DNA from: Lujinxingia vulgaris
Lineage (GTDB): Bacteria > Myxococcota_A > Bradymonadia > Bradymonadales > Bradymonadaceae
DNA: 64,000 nt
Reading direction: 5' to 3'
NCBI RefSeq assembly: GCF_007997015.1
Contig: NZ_VOSM01000007.1
Location: 1-64,000 of the forward strand
Under the pieces are notes generated by a model. It saw nothing but the letters and a program-made list of their open reading frames with translations. It was not told where the DNA came from and searched no databases. Below, in pieces: positions 7,013 through 17,079 of this stretch (position 1 is its first letter; each line of letters starts with the position of its first letter). The translations under genes were made by a program, and so were the position numbers.

Positions 7013-9447
7013 GCACCCGCGATCGCGACGTCATCCGCAGTCAGCAGGGGCAATCGGAGCTTCGTCAGCTTCTGGCCGACTGGCGCACTGGCCGCGACGT
7101 GGGCAAGCATTTTACGGCGATCAAACATCTCCCCGCTCGCCAGGCCCAGTACGCCGCGCTCCCCGAGGGGCTCGACCCTCGGGTGGGACAACTTCTTCGC
7201 GCGCGCGGCTTTCAGAGCCTCTACAGCCACCAGGCCCGCGCGGTGGAGGCTGCGCTCGGAGGTCGCCACACGGTGGTGGTCACGCCCACGGCCAGCGGTA
7301 AAAGTCTCTGCTACAACCTGCCCGTCATCGACAGCCTCTATAAGGGCCACAGCGCGCTCTACCTCTTTCCGACCAAGGCCTTAAGCCAGGATCAGAGTGC
7401 CGAACTCAACCAGCTCCTCAAACTCGCCCCGGGCCGCGATCCGATGTGGGAGGGGCAGGTCTACGATGGCGACACCGACCCCGATGTGCGGCGGCGAGTG
7501 CGCCGGAACGGTCGCCTGGTGCTGACCAACCCTGATATGTTGCACGCGGCGATCTTGCCGCATCACGACAAATGGGCGCGCTTTTTTAAGGGCCTCAAAT
7601 ACATCGTGGTCGACGAGCTGCACACCTACCGCGGGGTCTTCGGCAGCCATGTGGCCAACGTGCTCTGGCGACTTCGCCGAATCTGTCGCCATTACGGCAC
7701 CGATCCGATCTTTCTGGCCACCAGCGCCACCATCGCCAACCCCCGGGAGCTCGCCAAAGAGCTTGTGGGCGGGGAGGTTGAGCTTATCGACGAGAGCGGA
7801 GCGCCCCAGGCCGAGCGCTACGTGTGTTTTTTGAACCCGCCGATCGTCGACGCCGACAAGATGCGCCGACAGAGCCCGTTGCGCCTGGCCTCGCGCATTG
7901 CGACAAAGACCTTAAAGCGCGACTGCCCCACCATCGTCTTTGCACGCAGCCGCCAATCGGTGGAGGTGATGGTCAACAGACTCAAACGTCGACTGGCCGC
8001 CGACCGCGACCGTCCGGGGCTGGCCGACCGCGTGGCGAGTTACCGGGGCGGGTATCTGCCCGGGCTGCGACGCTCCATTGAGAGCGGGCTGCGTGAGGGG
8101 CATGTCCGCGGCGTGGTCACCACCAATGCGCTTGAGCTGGGTGTGGATATCGGTAGCCTCGATGTCTGTGTTCTGGCCGGCTACCCGGGCACCATCGCCT
8201 CGACCTGGCAGCAGATCGGCCGCGCCGGGCGCAGCGGCGGCGTCTCTGTGGCGATCGTGATCGCCGGCGACAACCCCATCGACCAGTTCATCATTCAGAA
8301 CCCCGATTACTTCTTCGGGCAGTCGCCGGAGGCGGCCCGGGTCGATCCGCAGAACCTGCTCATCGCCGTCGAGCACCTTAAATGCGCCTGCTACGAGTTG
8401 GAGTGGCGCGCCGGCGAAGCCTACGGGGGCTTAAGCCCGGCCGACACCGAGGAGGCGCTCGATTTTATGGCCCGCGCCATGGGCGTGGTGCAGCGAAGCG
8501 GAGAGCGCTGGACATGGACCTCGCGCACCTATCCGGCCAACCAGGTCAGCCTGCGCAGCACAGCGTCTGAGAACTTCGTGGTCATCGACACCGGCTCGCG
8601 GGAGCGCAACGTGCTGGCCGAGGTCGACTTTGAGAGCGCGCACCTGACGCTTTACCCCAACGCCGTCTACCAGATCTCGGGGGAGCCCTACCGGGTGGTG
8701 CGCCTCGACTACGACGAGCGCCGCGCCTACGTCGAGCGCAGCGACGACGGCTACTACACCACCGCCATGCATTATGCGGCCACGCATGTGCTCGACGTGT
8801 TTAAAGAGCGCGACGCGCCGCGAACCTCCATCGGCTTTGGAGAGGTTCGGGTCACCCAGCGTTTTGTGGGCTTTAAGAAGATCAAGTTCGGCACTGGCGA
8901 GAACATCGGTTATGGCGAGCTCAACCTCCCGGAGCTCGACCTGCACACCATGGCGTACTGGCTGCAGCTCAAAGCCGAGGACTTCAAAGACCGCGTGCCC
9001 TCAAGCCTGATGGCCGATCAGTGGGTGCGTCTTGTCGAGGGGGTTGGCGAGGTGCTCAAGACCACGGCCAGCCTCAAGATGATGTGCGACTGGCGCGATC
9101 TGGAGCTCTGCATCGGCTCGGTGGCCAACGACCAGTGGTGGTCTCAGGGCTTTGGCGGGCTGACCGTGCGCGACGCCTCGGGAGAGGAGCAGGACTTTGA
9201 GGCCGGCCAGATCGCGCCCTCGCTCTACGAGCCCCATATCTACCTCTACGACCGCTACCCGGGCGGGGTGGGGCTTGGCGAGGGGCTCTTTGATGAGCAC
9301 GAGACCTTTATGAGCATGGCCCGCGATCTCGTGCGCAGCTGCCCCTGTGAGGCGGGCTGCCCCTCCTGTGTGGGACCGCCCGGGGAGAGCGCCGCGCCCA
9401 TCAAAGACTCGGTGGAGACGATCCTTCAGGTGCTCAGCCAGCGCTGA
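7009..9447 (+). CDS. DEAD/DEAH-box helicase, MrfA/YprA type with DUF1998
   Basis: This is a superfamily 2 helicase of 812 aa. Motif I is TPTASGKS (about residue 95), motif II is DELH (about 204), motif III is SAT, and motif VI is QQIGRAGRSG (about 405). The C-terminal DUF1998 region ends in a four-cysteine metal site, CPCEAGCPSC. Bacillus subtilis MrfA has this architecture and acts with the nuclease MrfB in mitomycin-lesion repair; no mrfB is adjacent here. The GTG start overlaps the mogA stop by 4 nt, although no functional link to Moco synthesis is evident. Confidence 0.85.
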   Translation: MSTRDRDVIRSQQGQSELRQLLADWRTGRDVGKHFTAIKHLPARQAQYAALPEGLDPRVGQLLRARGFQSLYSHQARAVEAALGGRHTVVVTPTASGKSLCYNLPVIDSLYKGHSALYLFPTKALSQDQSAELNQLLKLAPGRDPMWEGQVYDGDTDPDVRRRVRRNGRLVLTNPDMLHAAILPHHDKWARFFKGLKYIVVDELHTYRGVFGSHVANVLWRLRRICRHYGTDPIFLATSATIANPRELAKELVGGEVELIDESGAPQAERYVCFLNPPIVDADKMRRQSPLRLASRIATKTLKRDCPTIVFARSRQSVEVMVNRLKRRLAADRDRPGLADRVASYRGGYLPGLRRSIESGLREGHVRGVVTTNALELGVDIGSLDVCVLAGYPGTIASTWQQIGRAGRSGGVSVAIVIAGDNPIDQFIIQNPDYFFGQSPEAARVDPQNLLIAVEHLKCACYELEWRAGEAYGGLSPADTEEALDFMARAMGVVQRSGERWTWTSRTYPANQVSLRSTASENFVVIDTGSRERNVLAEVDFESAHLTLYPNAVYQISGEPYRVVRLDYDERRAYVERSDDGYYTTAMHYAATHVLDVFKERDAPRTSIGFGEVRVTQRFVGFKKIKFGTGENIGYGELNLPELDLHTMAYWLQLKAEDFKDRVPSSLMADQWVRLVEGVGEVLKTTASLKMMCDWRDLELCIGSVANDQWWSQGFGGLTVRDASGEEQDFEAGQIAPSLYEPHIYLYDRYPGGVGLGEGLFDEHETFMSMARDLVRSCPCEAGCPSCVGPPGESAAPIKDSVETILQVLSQR

Positions 9448-9487
9448 ACACGTCCGGCCCCCCGCATCCTGCGCCTAAAGCACGATT

Positions 9488-9550
9488 AAAAAAAACGACG
9501 CCGGGCATCGCGAACCTTAAAAGGGTCGCGACGCCCGGCGTCGGTGTGTT
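9488..9550. terminator. bidirectional terminator between helicase gene and clpP
   Basis: A long hairpin (9496-9543) has arms CGACGCCGGGC and GCCCGGCGTCG plus an inner TCGCGA/TCGCGA pairing. It is flanked by an A run (9488-9495, a T tract for the minus strand) and GTGTGTTT on the plus side. It separates two convergent genes. Confidence 0.8.
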
Positions 9551-9574
9551 TCATTGATGTGCGTCTCGGCGTTT

Positions 9575-10195
9575 TTACTTCTTCTCGCCAGCTTCCGCAT
9601 CACCGAGGGAGCGGGGCTCGACGACCTTGTCGATCAAGCCGTACTCCAGCGCCTCGTGGGCGCTCATGTAGTAGTCGCGGTCGGTGTCTTTCTGGATGCG
9701 CTCCATCGACTGGCCGGTCTGCTCGACGAGGATCTCATTGAGGCGCTCGCGAAGGCGCAGGATCTCACGGGCCTGGATCTCAATGTCGGTGGCCTGGCCG
9801 CCGATGCCGCCGCGCATCAGGGGCTGGTGAATCAGGATGCGGGAGTTCGGCAGCGCGTAGCGCATGCCTTTTTCGCCGGCGGTCAGAAGCAGCGCGCCCA
9901 TCGAGGCGGCCTGCCCCATGCAGATTGTCGAGACGCGCGGGCGGATATAACGCATCGTATCGTAGATGGAGAGCCCGGCGGTGACGCTGCCCCCGGGGGA
10001 GTTGATGTAGAGGCTGATGTCCTTGTCGGGATCATCGCTCTCCAGGAAGAGGAGCTGGGCGACGATGGCGTTGGCCACGTCGTCGGTGACCGGGGTGCCC
10101 AGAAAGACGATGCGGTCTTTGAGCAGGCGACTGTAGATGTCCCAGCCGCGCTCACCGCGGTGGGTCTGCTCGACGACGTAGGGGATAAAACCCAT
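9575..10195 (-). CDS. clpP: ATP-dependent Clp protease proteolytic subunit
   Basis: This is the serine peptidase of the ClpXP/ClpAP protease, forming a double-heptamer barrel in the cytoplasm. The protein is 206 aa, the usual length. The catalytic Ser is in [11 protein letters not shown], the His in RILIHQP, and the Asp in the [11 protein letters not shown] region, with INSPGG for the oxyanion loop. The start at 10195 ([11 protein letters not shown]) matches the family; the frame runs back to 10516, but that part overlaps the Smr gene and is not homologous. Neither clpX nor tig is next to it, unlike the common tig-clpP-clpX order. Confidence 0.95.
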   Translation of the reverse strand: MGFIPYVVEQTHRGERGWDIYSRLLKDRIVFLGTPVTDDVANAIVAQLLFLESDDPDKDISLYINSPGGSVTAGLSIYDTMRYIRPRVSTICMGQAASMGALLLTAGEKGMRYALPNSRILIHQPLMRGGIGGQATDIEIQAREILRLRERLNEILVEQTGQSMERIQKDTDRDYYMSAHEALEYGLIDKVVEPRSLGDAEAGEKK

Positions 10196-10325
10196 AGCAT
10201 TGCTCTCGTAATAAGGTTCATTGAGGGGGCGCCAGGCGGCACCAAAATCAGCCGCTGACAATGTGGTCACCGCGGCACAAAATTGCAACCCGCAGCCCGG
10301 CGCAATCATTCGCTCAGCGCGGCAT

Positions 10326-11294
10326 TCAGCGTCGTTTTTTGGATCGTTTGCCCCCGCGCGAGCTGCGTTTTTTCCGCTTCTCGGGCGCCTCGATGAGCTC
10401 GACGATGAGGCTTCCGTAGTCGCCCTCGGGGGTGCGCTCCGGGGCGTAACCGCGCACGTAGCGCAGCCCGGGGCCTTCGAGCCACTCGAGCACCGCCGGT
10501 TTGAGCACCGGGCCATCTTCGGAGCGCAGGCCGCGGCCGTGGATCACGCGCACATAGCGCGGATCGTCGCTCTTCCACCACTGGTGCAGGTAGAGCTCCA
10601 GCTGGCGAAGGGCGTCTTCCAGGGTGTCGCCGCGCAGGTTGATTTGCCCTGTGCGCTGGCCGATGGCGACCTGCTGGTAGCGTTTGATCAGCGCGCGCTG
10701 GCTGCGCGTCAAAGGCGGAATGTGGCTCAAACCCTCATCGTCGCGGGGGAGCGAGGGGGTGATGAGCCCGTTATTATGTTCGGGCTCCTCGTCGGGATCG
10801 TTGGCCCGGCGCAGCTCGCGGTTTTTGCCGTGCTGCGGACGCACGCGCTCATCGCGCTCCAGCGGTTTGGCGCCGGCGACCGCGCGCATAAAGAGGGCGG
10901 CGTCGCGAGCCTCAAAGACATGCTGGCGAGCCTCTTCTTCGGCTTGAGGATCAGGATCTTCGTTTTGCGGCGCTCGCTCTGAGCGCGACGGGGCGGAGCT
11001 GGCGAGGGGGTCGGGAGGAAGTTCGGCAGACGCCTGCCCCTGATACTTCCCCTGGAAGATGCGCGAGGGATCGAGCTTTTCGACCGCCATCTCAAAGAGC
11101 TCTTCGTCGCTCAGCGGCTCTTGCTCGGGCTCGGGCGGCGCTTCAGGCGCTTTGGAGGCCGACTTCTCCGAAGGCTTCGGTGTGCGGTCTTTCGAGGCCC
11201 CCGAGCTCCGGCCGGGCTTTAAGTCCAGATCCAGCTTCTTGAGCTGGTCGGCCAGGGGGCCCAGCCCGGATTTGCCTCGTTTTTTGTTACTCAC
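10326..11294 (-). CDS. Smr-domain protein
   Basis: This is a 322-aa protein with a long charged, low-complexity N-terminal part (about residues 1-200) and a C-terminal Smr domain. The domain shows [15 protein letters not shown], then [21 protein letters not shown]. Smr domains are nucleases or nucleic-acid-binding modules, also found in MutS2. The C-terminus is Lys/Arg-rich ([17 protein letters not shown]), which suggests nucleic-acid contact. The GTG at 11294 follows GAGGA with suitable spacing. It is probably cotranscribed with the lipoprotein gene upstream (37 bp apart). Confidence 0.8.
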   Translation of the reverse strand: MSNKKRGKSGLGPLADQLKKLDLDLKPGRSSGASKDRTPKPSEKSASKAPEAPPEPEQEPLSDEELFEMAVEKLDPSRIFQGKYQGQASAELPPDPLASSAPSRSERAPQNEDPDPQAEEEARQHVFEARDAALFMRAVAGAKPLERDERVRPQHGKNRELRRANDPDEEPEHNNGLITPSLPRDDEGLSHIPPLTRSQRALIKRYQQVAIGQRTGQINLRGDTLEDALRQLELYLHQWWKSDDPRYVRVIHGRGLRSEDGPVLKPAVLEWLEGPGLRYVRGYAPERTPEGDYGSLIVELIEAPEKRKKRSSRGGKRSKKRR

Positions 11295-11331
11295 ACCTTT
11301 TCCTCGGCGCCACACGCCGCTTTTTAGAGAC

Positions 11332-12393
11332 TTACTTCTCGGCCTTCTTCATCTCTTCGGGCACCGCGACCTCGGCGGGCTCAAAGGGGATGGAGACGCG
11401 CACCTTGCCGCTACGTGCGAAATGATCGGCCGGAAACTCAAAGGTCAAGCTGCCCGCCTCATCGGGACGCTCAAAGAGCGCGAAGTCCGTCACCGAAGCG
11501 CCGGCGGCGATCTCGGTGTCGCGCTCCAGCTGCCCCTCCGCGGTGGTGTTCGAGGGCAGGCGCACCCGATTGAGGCTCGCCACCGCGCTCTGCAGCCGCG
11601 CGCCCTGACGACCCGAGAGGTCGCGGTGGCCCGGCTCAAAGCTCACCGCTTCCTCGCCCTGGTTGGTCAGCTTGTAGTCCACGCGCAGCACCGGCTCGGC
11701 GCTGTAGCCCTCTTTATCGTTGTTGTCTTTGAGCTTGATGTAGCTCTGTTCAACCGCCGTCACCTCAAAGCTCACACCCTCGAAGTCGATGCTCTGACCG
11801 ACCTCATAAACCGTGGGGCCTTCGGGCGTAGAGGGCTCATAGGTGAGCGCGAAGAGCACCGGATTTTTGGCGCGGTGCATCGAGGGCGGAAGGCTCAACA
11901 CCAGGTCGCGCACCGACGCATCCGGCAGCTCAAAGAGGAAGATGTCGCTTACCGACTCCCCGGGCGCCAGCGTGGTGGTCGTGGTGACCTGACCGGGGAG
12001 GCTACCTCGATCGAGGTAAACTCCGCTGATCGGCGCCTTGGAGAACTCCGCCAGCGGCGTCTCCGCCGGCGGCGCCGGGTAGAGCAGGGGCGTGGAGCCC
12101 TCGGTCATCTGCTGGCTGGCGTGGCTGGGGCTGTAGACGACGTTATCTTCGCCGGCGTTGGTGATCGTCACCGGGATGGTGAGCACCGGTCGCGGGTACT
12201 CAATGGTGCTTCCCTGGTCGTCGAGTTCCAGATAGCGCGCGCTGTACTGCCCGGGCTCAAAGGTGACCCCGCCGACGGTCTGGGCCTGGTTGGCCGGACC
12301 AATGGTCACGGCCTCTTCACAGGCGGTCAGGCTGACGATGGCGGCGAGGCTGGCGAGCGTCGGGACAAGACGCGATCCCCGAGGGGTGAACAT
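11332..12393 (-). CDS. Lipoprotein of unknown function
   Basis: This 353-aa protein has a signal peptide ending in the lipobox LTAC. The remainder looks all-beta, with two similar halves. Each half has a statement of the type VxVTITNAGEDNVVYSP or VDYKLTNQGEEAVSFEP followed by ASVTDFALFE or ESVSDIFLFELPD, reminiscent of immunoglobulin-like DUF4352 (telokin-like) domains. The internal duplication is visible by eye. No catalytic motif is seen. It may be surface- or periplasm-anchored. Confidence 0.75.
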   Translation of the reverse strand: MFTPRGSRLVPTLASLAAIVSLTACEEAVTIGPANQAQTVGGVTFEPGQYSARYLELDDQGSTIEYPRPVLTIPVTITNAGEDNVVYSPSHASQQMTEGSTPLLYPAPPAETPLAEFSKAPISGVYLDRGSLPGQVTTTTTLAPGESVSDIFLFELPDASVRDLVLSLPPSMHRAKNPVLFALTYEPSTPEGPTVYEVGQSIDFEGVSFEVTAVEQSYIKLKDNNDKEGYSAEPVLRVDYKLTNQGEEAVSFEPGHRDLSGRQGARLQSAVASLNRVRLPSNTTAEGQLERDTEIAAGASVTDFALFERPDEAGSLTFEFPADHFARSGKVRVSIPFEPAEVAVPEEMKKAEK

Positions 12394-12774
12394 AATGTAT
12401 GACCTGCGTTTGGGTGGTTGCGCGTGCGCTGTGTCAGACGCGCTCTGGCGCCAAAACGTGGATGCGCGGAGGGTAACAAAGGCCGTTTCGGGCGGTCAAC
12501 ATGCGACGCAGCGCGTCGCGACCACTCTAACCCATCTTTCGCCGGCTGGCTTTCCGCGCGACGTCAAACTTTGTTATACCTGAAGGTGTTGTGAGCAGAC
12601 CTGATGTGCGCGTGCGCTCATGGCGAAGGCATCGTGGAAAGTCAGCGCATGGGGCGGGCGCGCGCGATGCAAGCAACCGGCGTGGTCCAGAATACAATCC
12701 GGACGCCGCCAGGATGCACCTCAAATCGAGATACGGGCGCTTCGGCGTCGTTATGATTGCCCGGGATAAAAAGC
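12394..12774. other. divergent intergenic region
   Basis: This 381-bp spacer lies between two divergently transcribed lipoprotein genes. It should hold promoters in both directions; a TATACC box is visible near 12573 on the plus strand without a convincing -35. The open frames here have no coding character. Confidence 0.4.
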
Positions 12775-15700
12775 ATGATGGCGAGTGGTACAAGAGCAGG
12801 GCGCACCGCATCGGTGGTGCTGATGCTGGCGGTGGTGGTCAGCGCCGGATGTGTTCAGGAGTACAACCTGGAGCGGAGCGTCCCCGAGCGCGGCACCCTC
12901 GGCGAGGAGCTTCACGCCATCTGGCTCAAAGATACGCGCCGCGGCGCGGTGCAGCCCGAGGAGCGCAGCGCACTTCTGGAGGCGCGCCGCGATGAGTTCG
13001 TCGGCGCCGTCGACCGCGCTGTGCCTGCGGGCACTGAGCCCGAGCTCGATAACTTCCTCCAGGCCATCCTTCCGGCCATTGAGCAGGGCTACTTCCCGGC
13101 GCTCACCCGGCGGCTGCCCCTGATCATGGAAGATGCCGCCAACGACGAAGAACTCCTCGACTTCATCCTCAACCAACCCGAGGTTGGCCCCACTGACTAC
13201 CTCTCGCCGCGTCACCAGGGGCGCTTCTTTTACGAGCTCTCCCTTTTTGATCAGAGCACCGCGTTGATGGGCCATATGGGGCGCGTGCTGGCTGAGCAGG
13301 ACGGCTTCGACGACCAGGGTAACCCCGACATCAGCCAGCCCGCCGCCGGCAGCAACCTTTTGCGCGCGTTGGCCGAGGGCCTGGAGAACGAGCCGCCGGA
13401 GATCGCGACCGATCGCGTCTCGGTGATGCTGCGCGACATGCTGCTCAAGGGCGATCCGCGCTACCTCAACGGGGAATCGAGCCGACTTGCCCTGGTCGCG
13501 CTTTTTGATGATCGGGGCTTTCCGAAAGTTCGACTTCGCCCCGACGGCAGCATGCCCGCGCCCTTTATCGACAGCGACGACGACGGCCTGGCCGATGTCG
13601 ACGCTCAGGGCCGCTTTGAGATGACCGAGGGTCCCGCCCTGGCCATCAAACCCTTGAGCGACGATCCTTCCCCGCACCCCCTGATGATGCGCGATCTTTT
13701 CGGGCGGCTTCAGTTTGCGCAGAACGACTTTGTCTTTGAATACGTCGACTTAAGCGAGACCTCACTTCCCTTCCTGGTAAACCTCGGCGCCGGGCTCGCC
13801 GCCGAAGACGCTGTCTACCATGGCGCGGCCGCAGCCCGCTCGCTGCTGGGACCGGCGGTCGTCGGCCAGGACGCCCGCGGGCCTTATCCCTCCTACTCGC
13901 CAGAACATCCGATGGTCGATGTGGTCGATGCCGTCATCAGCGGCCTCTCCATCACCGAGCTACCGGAGGTTATGGAGCTGACTTCGCGCTTTGTGCAGCA
14001 GTCGACCGGCGGGCTGGCGCACTTCTCCTTTGCGATCAGCGACGCCATTGAGGCGATCGAAGACGCGCCATCGGCCGACCTGGGCGATAACTCCACGCTG
14101 GTCCACGATCTTTTGCCGATCCTGCGCGAGATCGCCGCCGATCCCGAGCTCTGGGAAGACGTCTTCATCGCGCTTCGCGAGCCCATCATGGAGCGCAGCG
14201 GTGAGGCGATGCTCACGCTTCTTCGCCATAAAAACATGCAGGCGGTGCCCGCCGAAGACGGCCCCTACAACGCTTGCTTTGAGCAATGCGACGCCGATTT
14301 GCAGATCGGCACGGTGGCGCGTTTTGAGTGCATCCGCGCCTGCCCCTCCGATGAGATCTTCCGCGAGCAGATGGACTACTCCCAGCCGGAGTCGCCCGAA
14401 AACCGCAGCATGTTCCAGCGCACCTTCCACCTGCTGCGGGACACCGCGGGCACGCCTTACGTCATGAACATCGAGGAGGTTGTGGTGCCCGGGGTCGACG
14501 TGATCGACATGCCCCCGATGGTGGAGCTTCCCGGCGCGGCGGAGGCCTTTGTGAAGGCAGTCGCCGGCGATCTTCTGCTCACCGACTATATCAGCGACGA
14601 ATTTACCAACAGCGACATTGGCGAGCTGCTGGAGATCCTCAATGAGCTTGTGCCGGGAGCGGTGGATGATGACACGGTGGGCAGCATGCTCAGCGTGGCC
14701 AGTGAACTTTTCGGCGCGCGCCTCGACCCGCGCCCGACCCCCGCGCAGATCACGCGCCTCTTTAATCAGCCGCGCCTGCGCTTTGAGGACGAGAACAACG
14801 GGTATGTGCTCGAAGTCACAAGCCCCACCTGCAAAGATGGCTACGTGATGGCGAACCACCACGCCGACGGCCTCTACGCGGCCGAGGCCAGCGGACTTAT
14901 CGACGTGCTCTACCCGCTGGCAAAGGCGTTTAGTCGCCACAACCGCGAAGAGCTCCTCACGCGCATCTTCGAGGTGATTCACGACCATTACTCCGGCCGC
15001 GTCGATCTTTATTACGACCGCGCCGGCAACCGCAGCCCCATGAAGGGCGCCAACCTCGTGAGCCTGGAGCCGGCGCTCGACGCGATCTTTGAGCGCGGCC
15101 ACGTCTTCTCGGGGCTTCGCGCGCTGGCGCTCTCCACGGCCAACGTGCGCGATGATGAAGGCGTCAACGTCGATGAGCGCCTGCGCCAGCTGATCTACGC
15201 CTGGCTGCGCGCCGACGACGGCTACACGACCCGCGCCGGTGAGACGACCCTGGAGCTGGCCGACGGTCGCACGCTCGATGAGGTTAGCCGCGTTGACATC
15301 ATCGTCGATCGCCTGGCCGAGATGGTCCGCCGCGCCGAAGACAATGAAGAGGTCAAAGCGCACCTGGCCGACTTCGCCGAGGGCTTCCTCGACGTGGTCT
15401 TGCGCGCGCAGCCCGACGGGCAGGGGGGCTATCAGTTCAACAACCCGGGCGTCATCGCGCTCTCCTCACACGTGCTCGACTACACCGCCCAGCGCGCCCG
15501 CGAGATGGAAGATCGTGGCGAGTTTGAGGGCTGGCTCACCGACGACGTCCCCGACGCCTTGATGGAGATGTTCACCTCCCGCTGGTTCTTTGCGGCGGTA
15601 GAGCTCATCGCCGCCCTGCACGATGACCCCGACGGTCGCGCCACCATCAGCGCCGCGCTCAGCTACCTGGGCGACAACACGCGCCGCGCCGACCAGAGCG

Positions 15701-16134
15701 CCATGATGGTCTACGCCCTCCTGGTGCAAGCCTTCGACCTCGAAGAGCTCGCCCCGGTCGCACGCTTTGCCATGCAGAGCCTCGACCCGGACCGCCGCTA
15801 CGATGTGCAGGGCGAACACGCCGGGCTGCCCACCGGCACGCTCCTTGGTGAGTTTATGGCGCGCGCCGGCGAGCTCGACCCCGATGGCGAGGGCGTGCGC
15901 ATCATGGGGCGCGGTGCGGTCCAGGGCGAGGAGTACCGCGCCAGCTGGGTGGCCATCGGCGACCTGGTGCTGCGCTACTTCAGCGACACCCCCCACGACC
16001 AGGGCGAGCTGACGCGCGAGGACATCACAAGCGGTATGGATAACCTCGGCGAGTGGTTGCTGCAGGAGGAGCGGGGTCTGGAGCGGTATTATAAGCTCGT
16101 GGATCACCGGCGCAGGTTGTTGGATGGGGAGTGA
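12775..16134 (+). CDS. Very large lipoprotein of unknown function
   Basis: This is a 1119-aa exported protein. The signal peptide (residues 1-28) ends in the lipobox VSAGC, so it is lipid-anchored. Features include a calcium-loop-like DSDDDGLADVD at about residue 265, and a paired-cysteine segment, CFEQCD...CIRACPSDEIF, at about 500-525. Acidic, helical-looking sequence with recurring LLRALAEGLE- and LVDRLAEMV-type amphipathic stretches follows to the end, so it may be an alpha-solenoid. I do not recognise the family. Two adjacent ATGs (12775, 12778) and an upstream TTG (12757) are possible starts; the methionines immediately precede the signal peptide. It is monocistronic, with the kinase gene 216 bp downstream. 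Confidence 0.8.
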   Translation: MMASGTRAGRTASVVLMLAVVVSAGCVQEYNLERSVPERGTLGEELHAIWLKDTRRGAVQPEERSALLEARRDEFVGAVDRAVPAGTEPELDNFLQAILPAIEQGYFPALTRRLPLIMEDAANDEELLDFILNQPEVGPTDYLSPRHQGRFFYELSLFDQSTALMGHMGRVLAEQDGFDDQGNPDISQPAAGSNLLRALAEGLENEPPEIATDRVSVMLRDMLLKGDPRYLNGESSRLALVALFDDRGFPKVRLRPDGSMPAPFIDSDDDGLADVDAQGRFEMTEGPALAIKPLSDDPSPHPLMMRDLFGRLQFAQNDFVFEYVDLSETSLPFLVNLGAGLAAEDAVYHGAAAARSLLGPAVVGQDARGPYPSYSPEHPMVDVVDAVISGLSITELPEVMELTSRFVQQSTGGLAHFSFAISDAIEAIEDAPSADLGDNSTLVHDLLPILREIAADPELWEDVFIALREPIMERSGEAMLTLLRHKNMQAVPAEDGPYNACFEQCDADLQIGTVARFECIRACPSDEIFREQMDYSQPESPENRSMFQRTFHLLRDTAGTPYVMNIEEVVVPGVDVIDMPPMVELPGAAEAFVKAVAGDLLLTDYISDEFTNSDIGELLEILNELVPGAVDDDTVGSMLSVASELFGARLDPRPTPAQITRLFNQPRLRFEDENNGYVLEVTSPTCKDGYVMANHHADGLYAAEASGLIDVLYPLAKAFSRHNREELLTRIFEVIHDHYSGRVDLYYDRAGNRSPMKGANLVSLEPALDAIFERGHVFSGLRALALSTANVRDDEGVNVDERLRQLIYAWLRADDGYTTRAGETTLELADGRTLDEVSRVDIIVDRLAEMVRRAEDNEEVKAHLADFAEGFLDVVLRAQPDGQGGYQFNNPGVIALSSHVLDYTAQRAREMEDRGEFEGWLTDDVPDALMEMFTSRWFFAAVELIAALHDDPDGRATISAALSYLGDNTRRADQSAMMVYALLVQAFDLEELAPVARFAMQSLDPDRRYDVQGEHAGLPTGTLLGEFMARAGELDPDGEGVRIMGRGAVQGEEYRASWVAIGDLVLRYFSDTPHDQGELTREDITSGMDNLGEWLLQEERGLERYYKLVDHRRRLLDGE

Positions 16135-16350
16135 GGCCCGATCCCCCCACTCCGATACACCTCCCCACAGGTTTGCCACATCGCGCTCCGATCAACCCCG
16201 GCGATCGCCTTTAACGACGCCACCTTTGGCACGAGACGACCGTCTGGCGAGCACTTTGGCAGCCCCGGTGTTGACCGTCTGAAGGTGGCCGCGCTAGGTT
16301 GCCGGCCGTGAGCCGCCCTTAAAAAACCGCACGCCATCGGACGTCGAATC

Positions 16351-17010
16351 ATGATGCCAGCCGCCGTCTCCGAATCACCCCGCTACATTGTCGTTGAAGG
16401 CCCGATCGGGGTTGGGAAGACCACGCTGGTCAACCGGCTGGCCGCTCGCTTCAACGCGCGCACCGTCCTGGAGATCTTCGAGGAGAACCCCTTCCTGGCG
16501 AAGTTCTACGAAGATAAGGATCGCTACGCCTTTCAGACCGAGATGTTCTTTCTCTTAAGCCGCTACCGCCAGCAGGAGGAGTTCGCCCAGAGCGATCTCT
16601 TCAGCCCGCTCTCGGTCAGCGACTACCTCTTTGTAAAATGCCGGCTCTTCGCCAGCCTTACGCTTAGCGATCATGAGCTCACGCTCTACGATCGCATGTA
16701 CTCGATCCTCTCCACCCAGGTGCCCAGGCCCGATGTGGTGGTGCACCTGCACGCACCGCTTGATGTGCTGATGGGGCGCATCAACCAGCGCGGGCGCTCC
16801 TACGAGAAGAATATGGATCCGGAGTACATCGACCGCCTGCGCCGGCTCTACCACAACTTCTTTGCGCATTATGACGACGCGCCGATGATCCAGATCGACA
16901 CCTCGGACATCGATTTTTCGCGCGACGATCAGGCCGTCGAAGATTTGATGGCGCAGATCACAGCCTGCCACCGCGACGCCATTCAGCCGGCGGCGGCGCT
17001 GAAGTTCTGA
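16351..17010 (+). CDS. Deoxynucleoside kinase family protein
   Basis: This 219-aa cytosolic kinase of the dCK/dGK/dNK family phosphorylates deoxynucleosides for salvage. The P-loop is GPIGVGKTT at about residue 18. It is followed by the substrate-site EENPFLAKFYED, the SDYLFVKCRLFA stretch, and the lid RGRSYEKNMD. Substrate preference cannot be read from this sequence. The following convergent spacer holds the GTGACC repeat array rather than an obvious terminator. Confidence 0.88.
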   Translation: MMPAAVSESPRYIVVEGPIGVGKTTLVNRLAARFNARTVLEIFEENPFLAKFYEDKDRYAFQTEMFFLLSRYRQQEEFAQSDLFSPLSVSDYLFVKCRLFASLTLSDHELTLYDRMYSILSTQVPRPDVVVHLHAPLDVLMGRINQRGRSYEKNMDPEYIDRLRRLYHNFFAHYDDAPMIQIDTSDIDFSRDDQAVEDLMAQITACHRDAIQPAAALKF

Positions 17011-17079
17011 TCGCGTCATTCACCGCGGTGACAAACACAAAACCAACATGTGGGGGGAGGGTACGTAACGCCCGAACGC

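Noticed and set aside
12591-12995. 134-aa ORF ahead of the giant lipoprotein
   Set aside because: It overlaps the lipoprotein signal peptide region in another frame and shows no conserved features.
17046-17060. ACATGTGGGGG shared with 24806-24816 and a similar stretch at 53955
   Set aside because: Only two close matches and one loose one, with no consistent position relative to genes; chance is likely in G-rich DNA.
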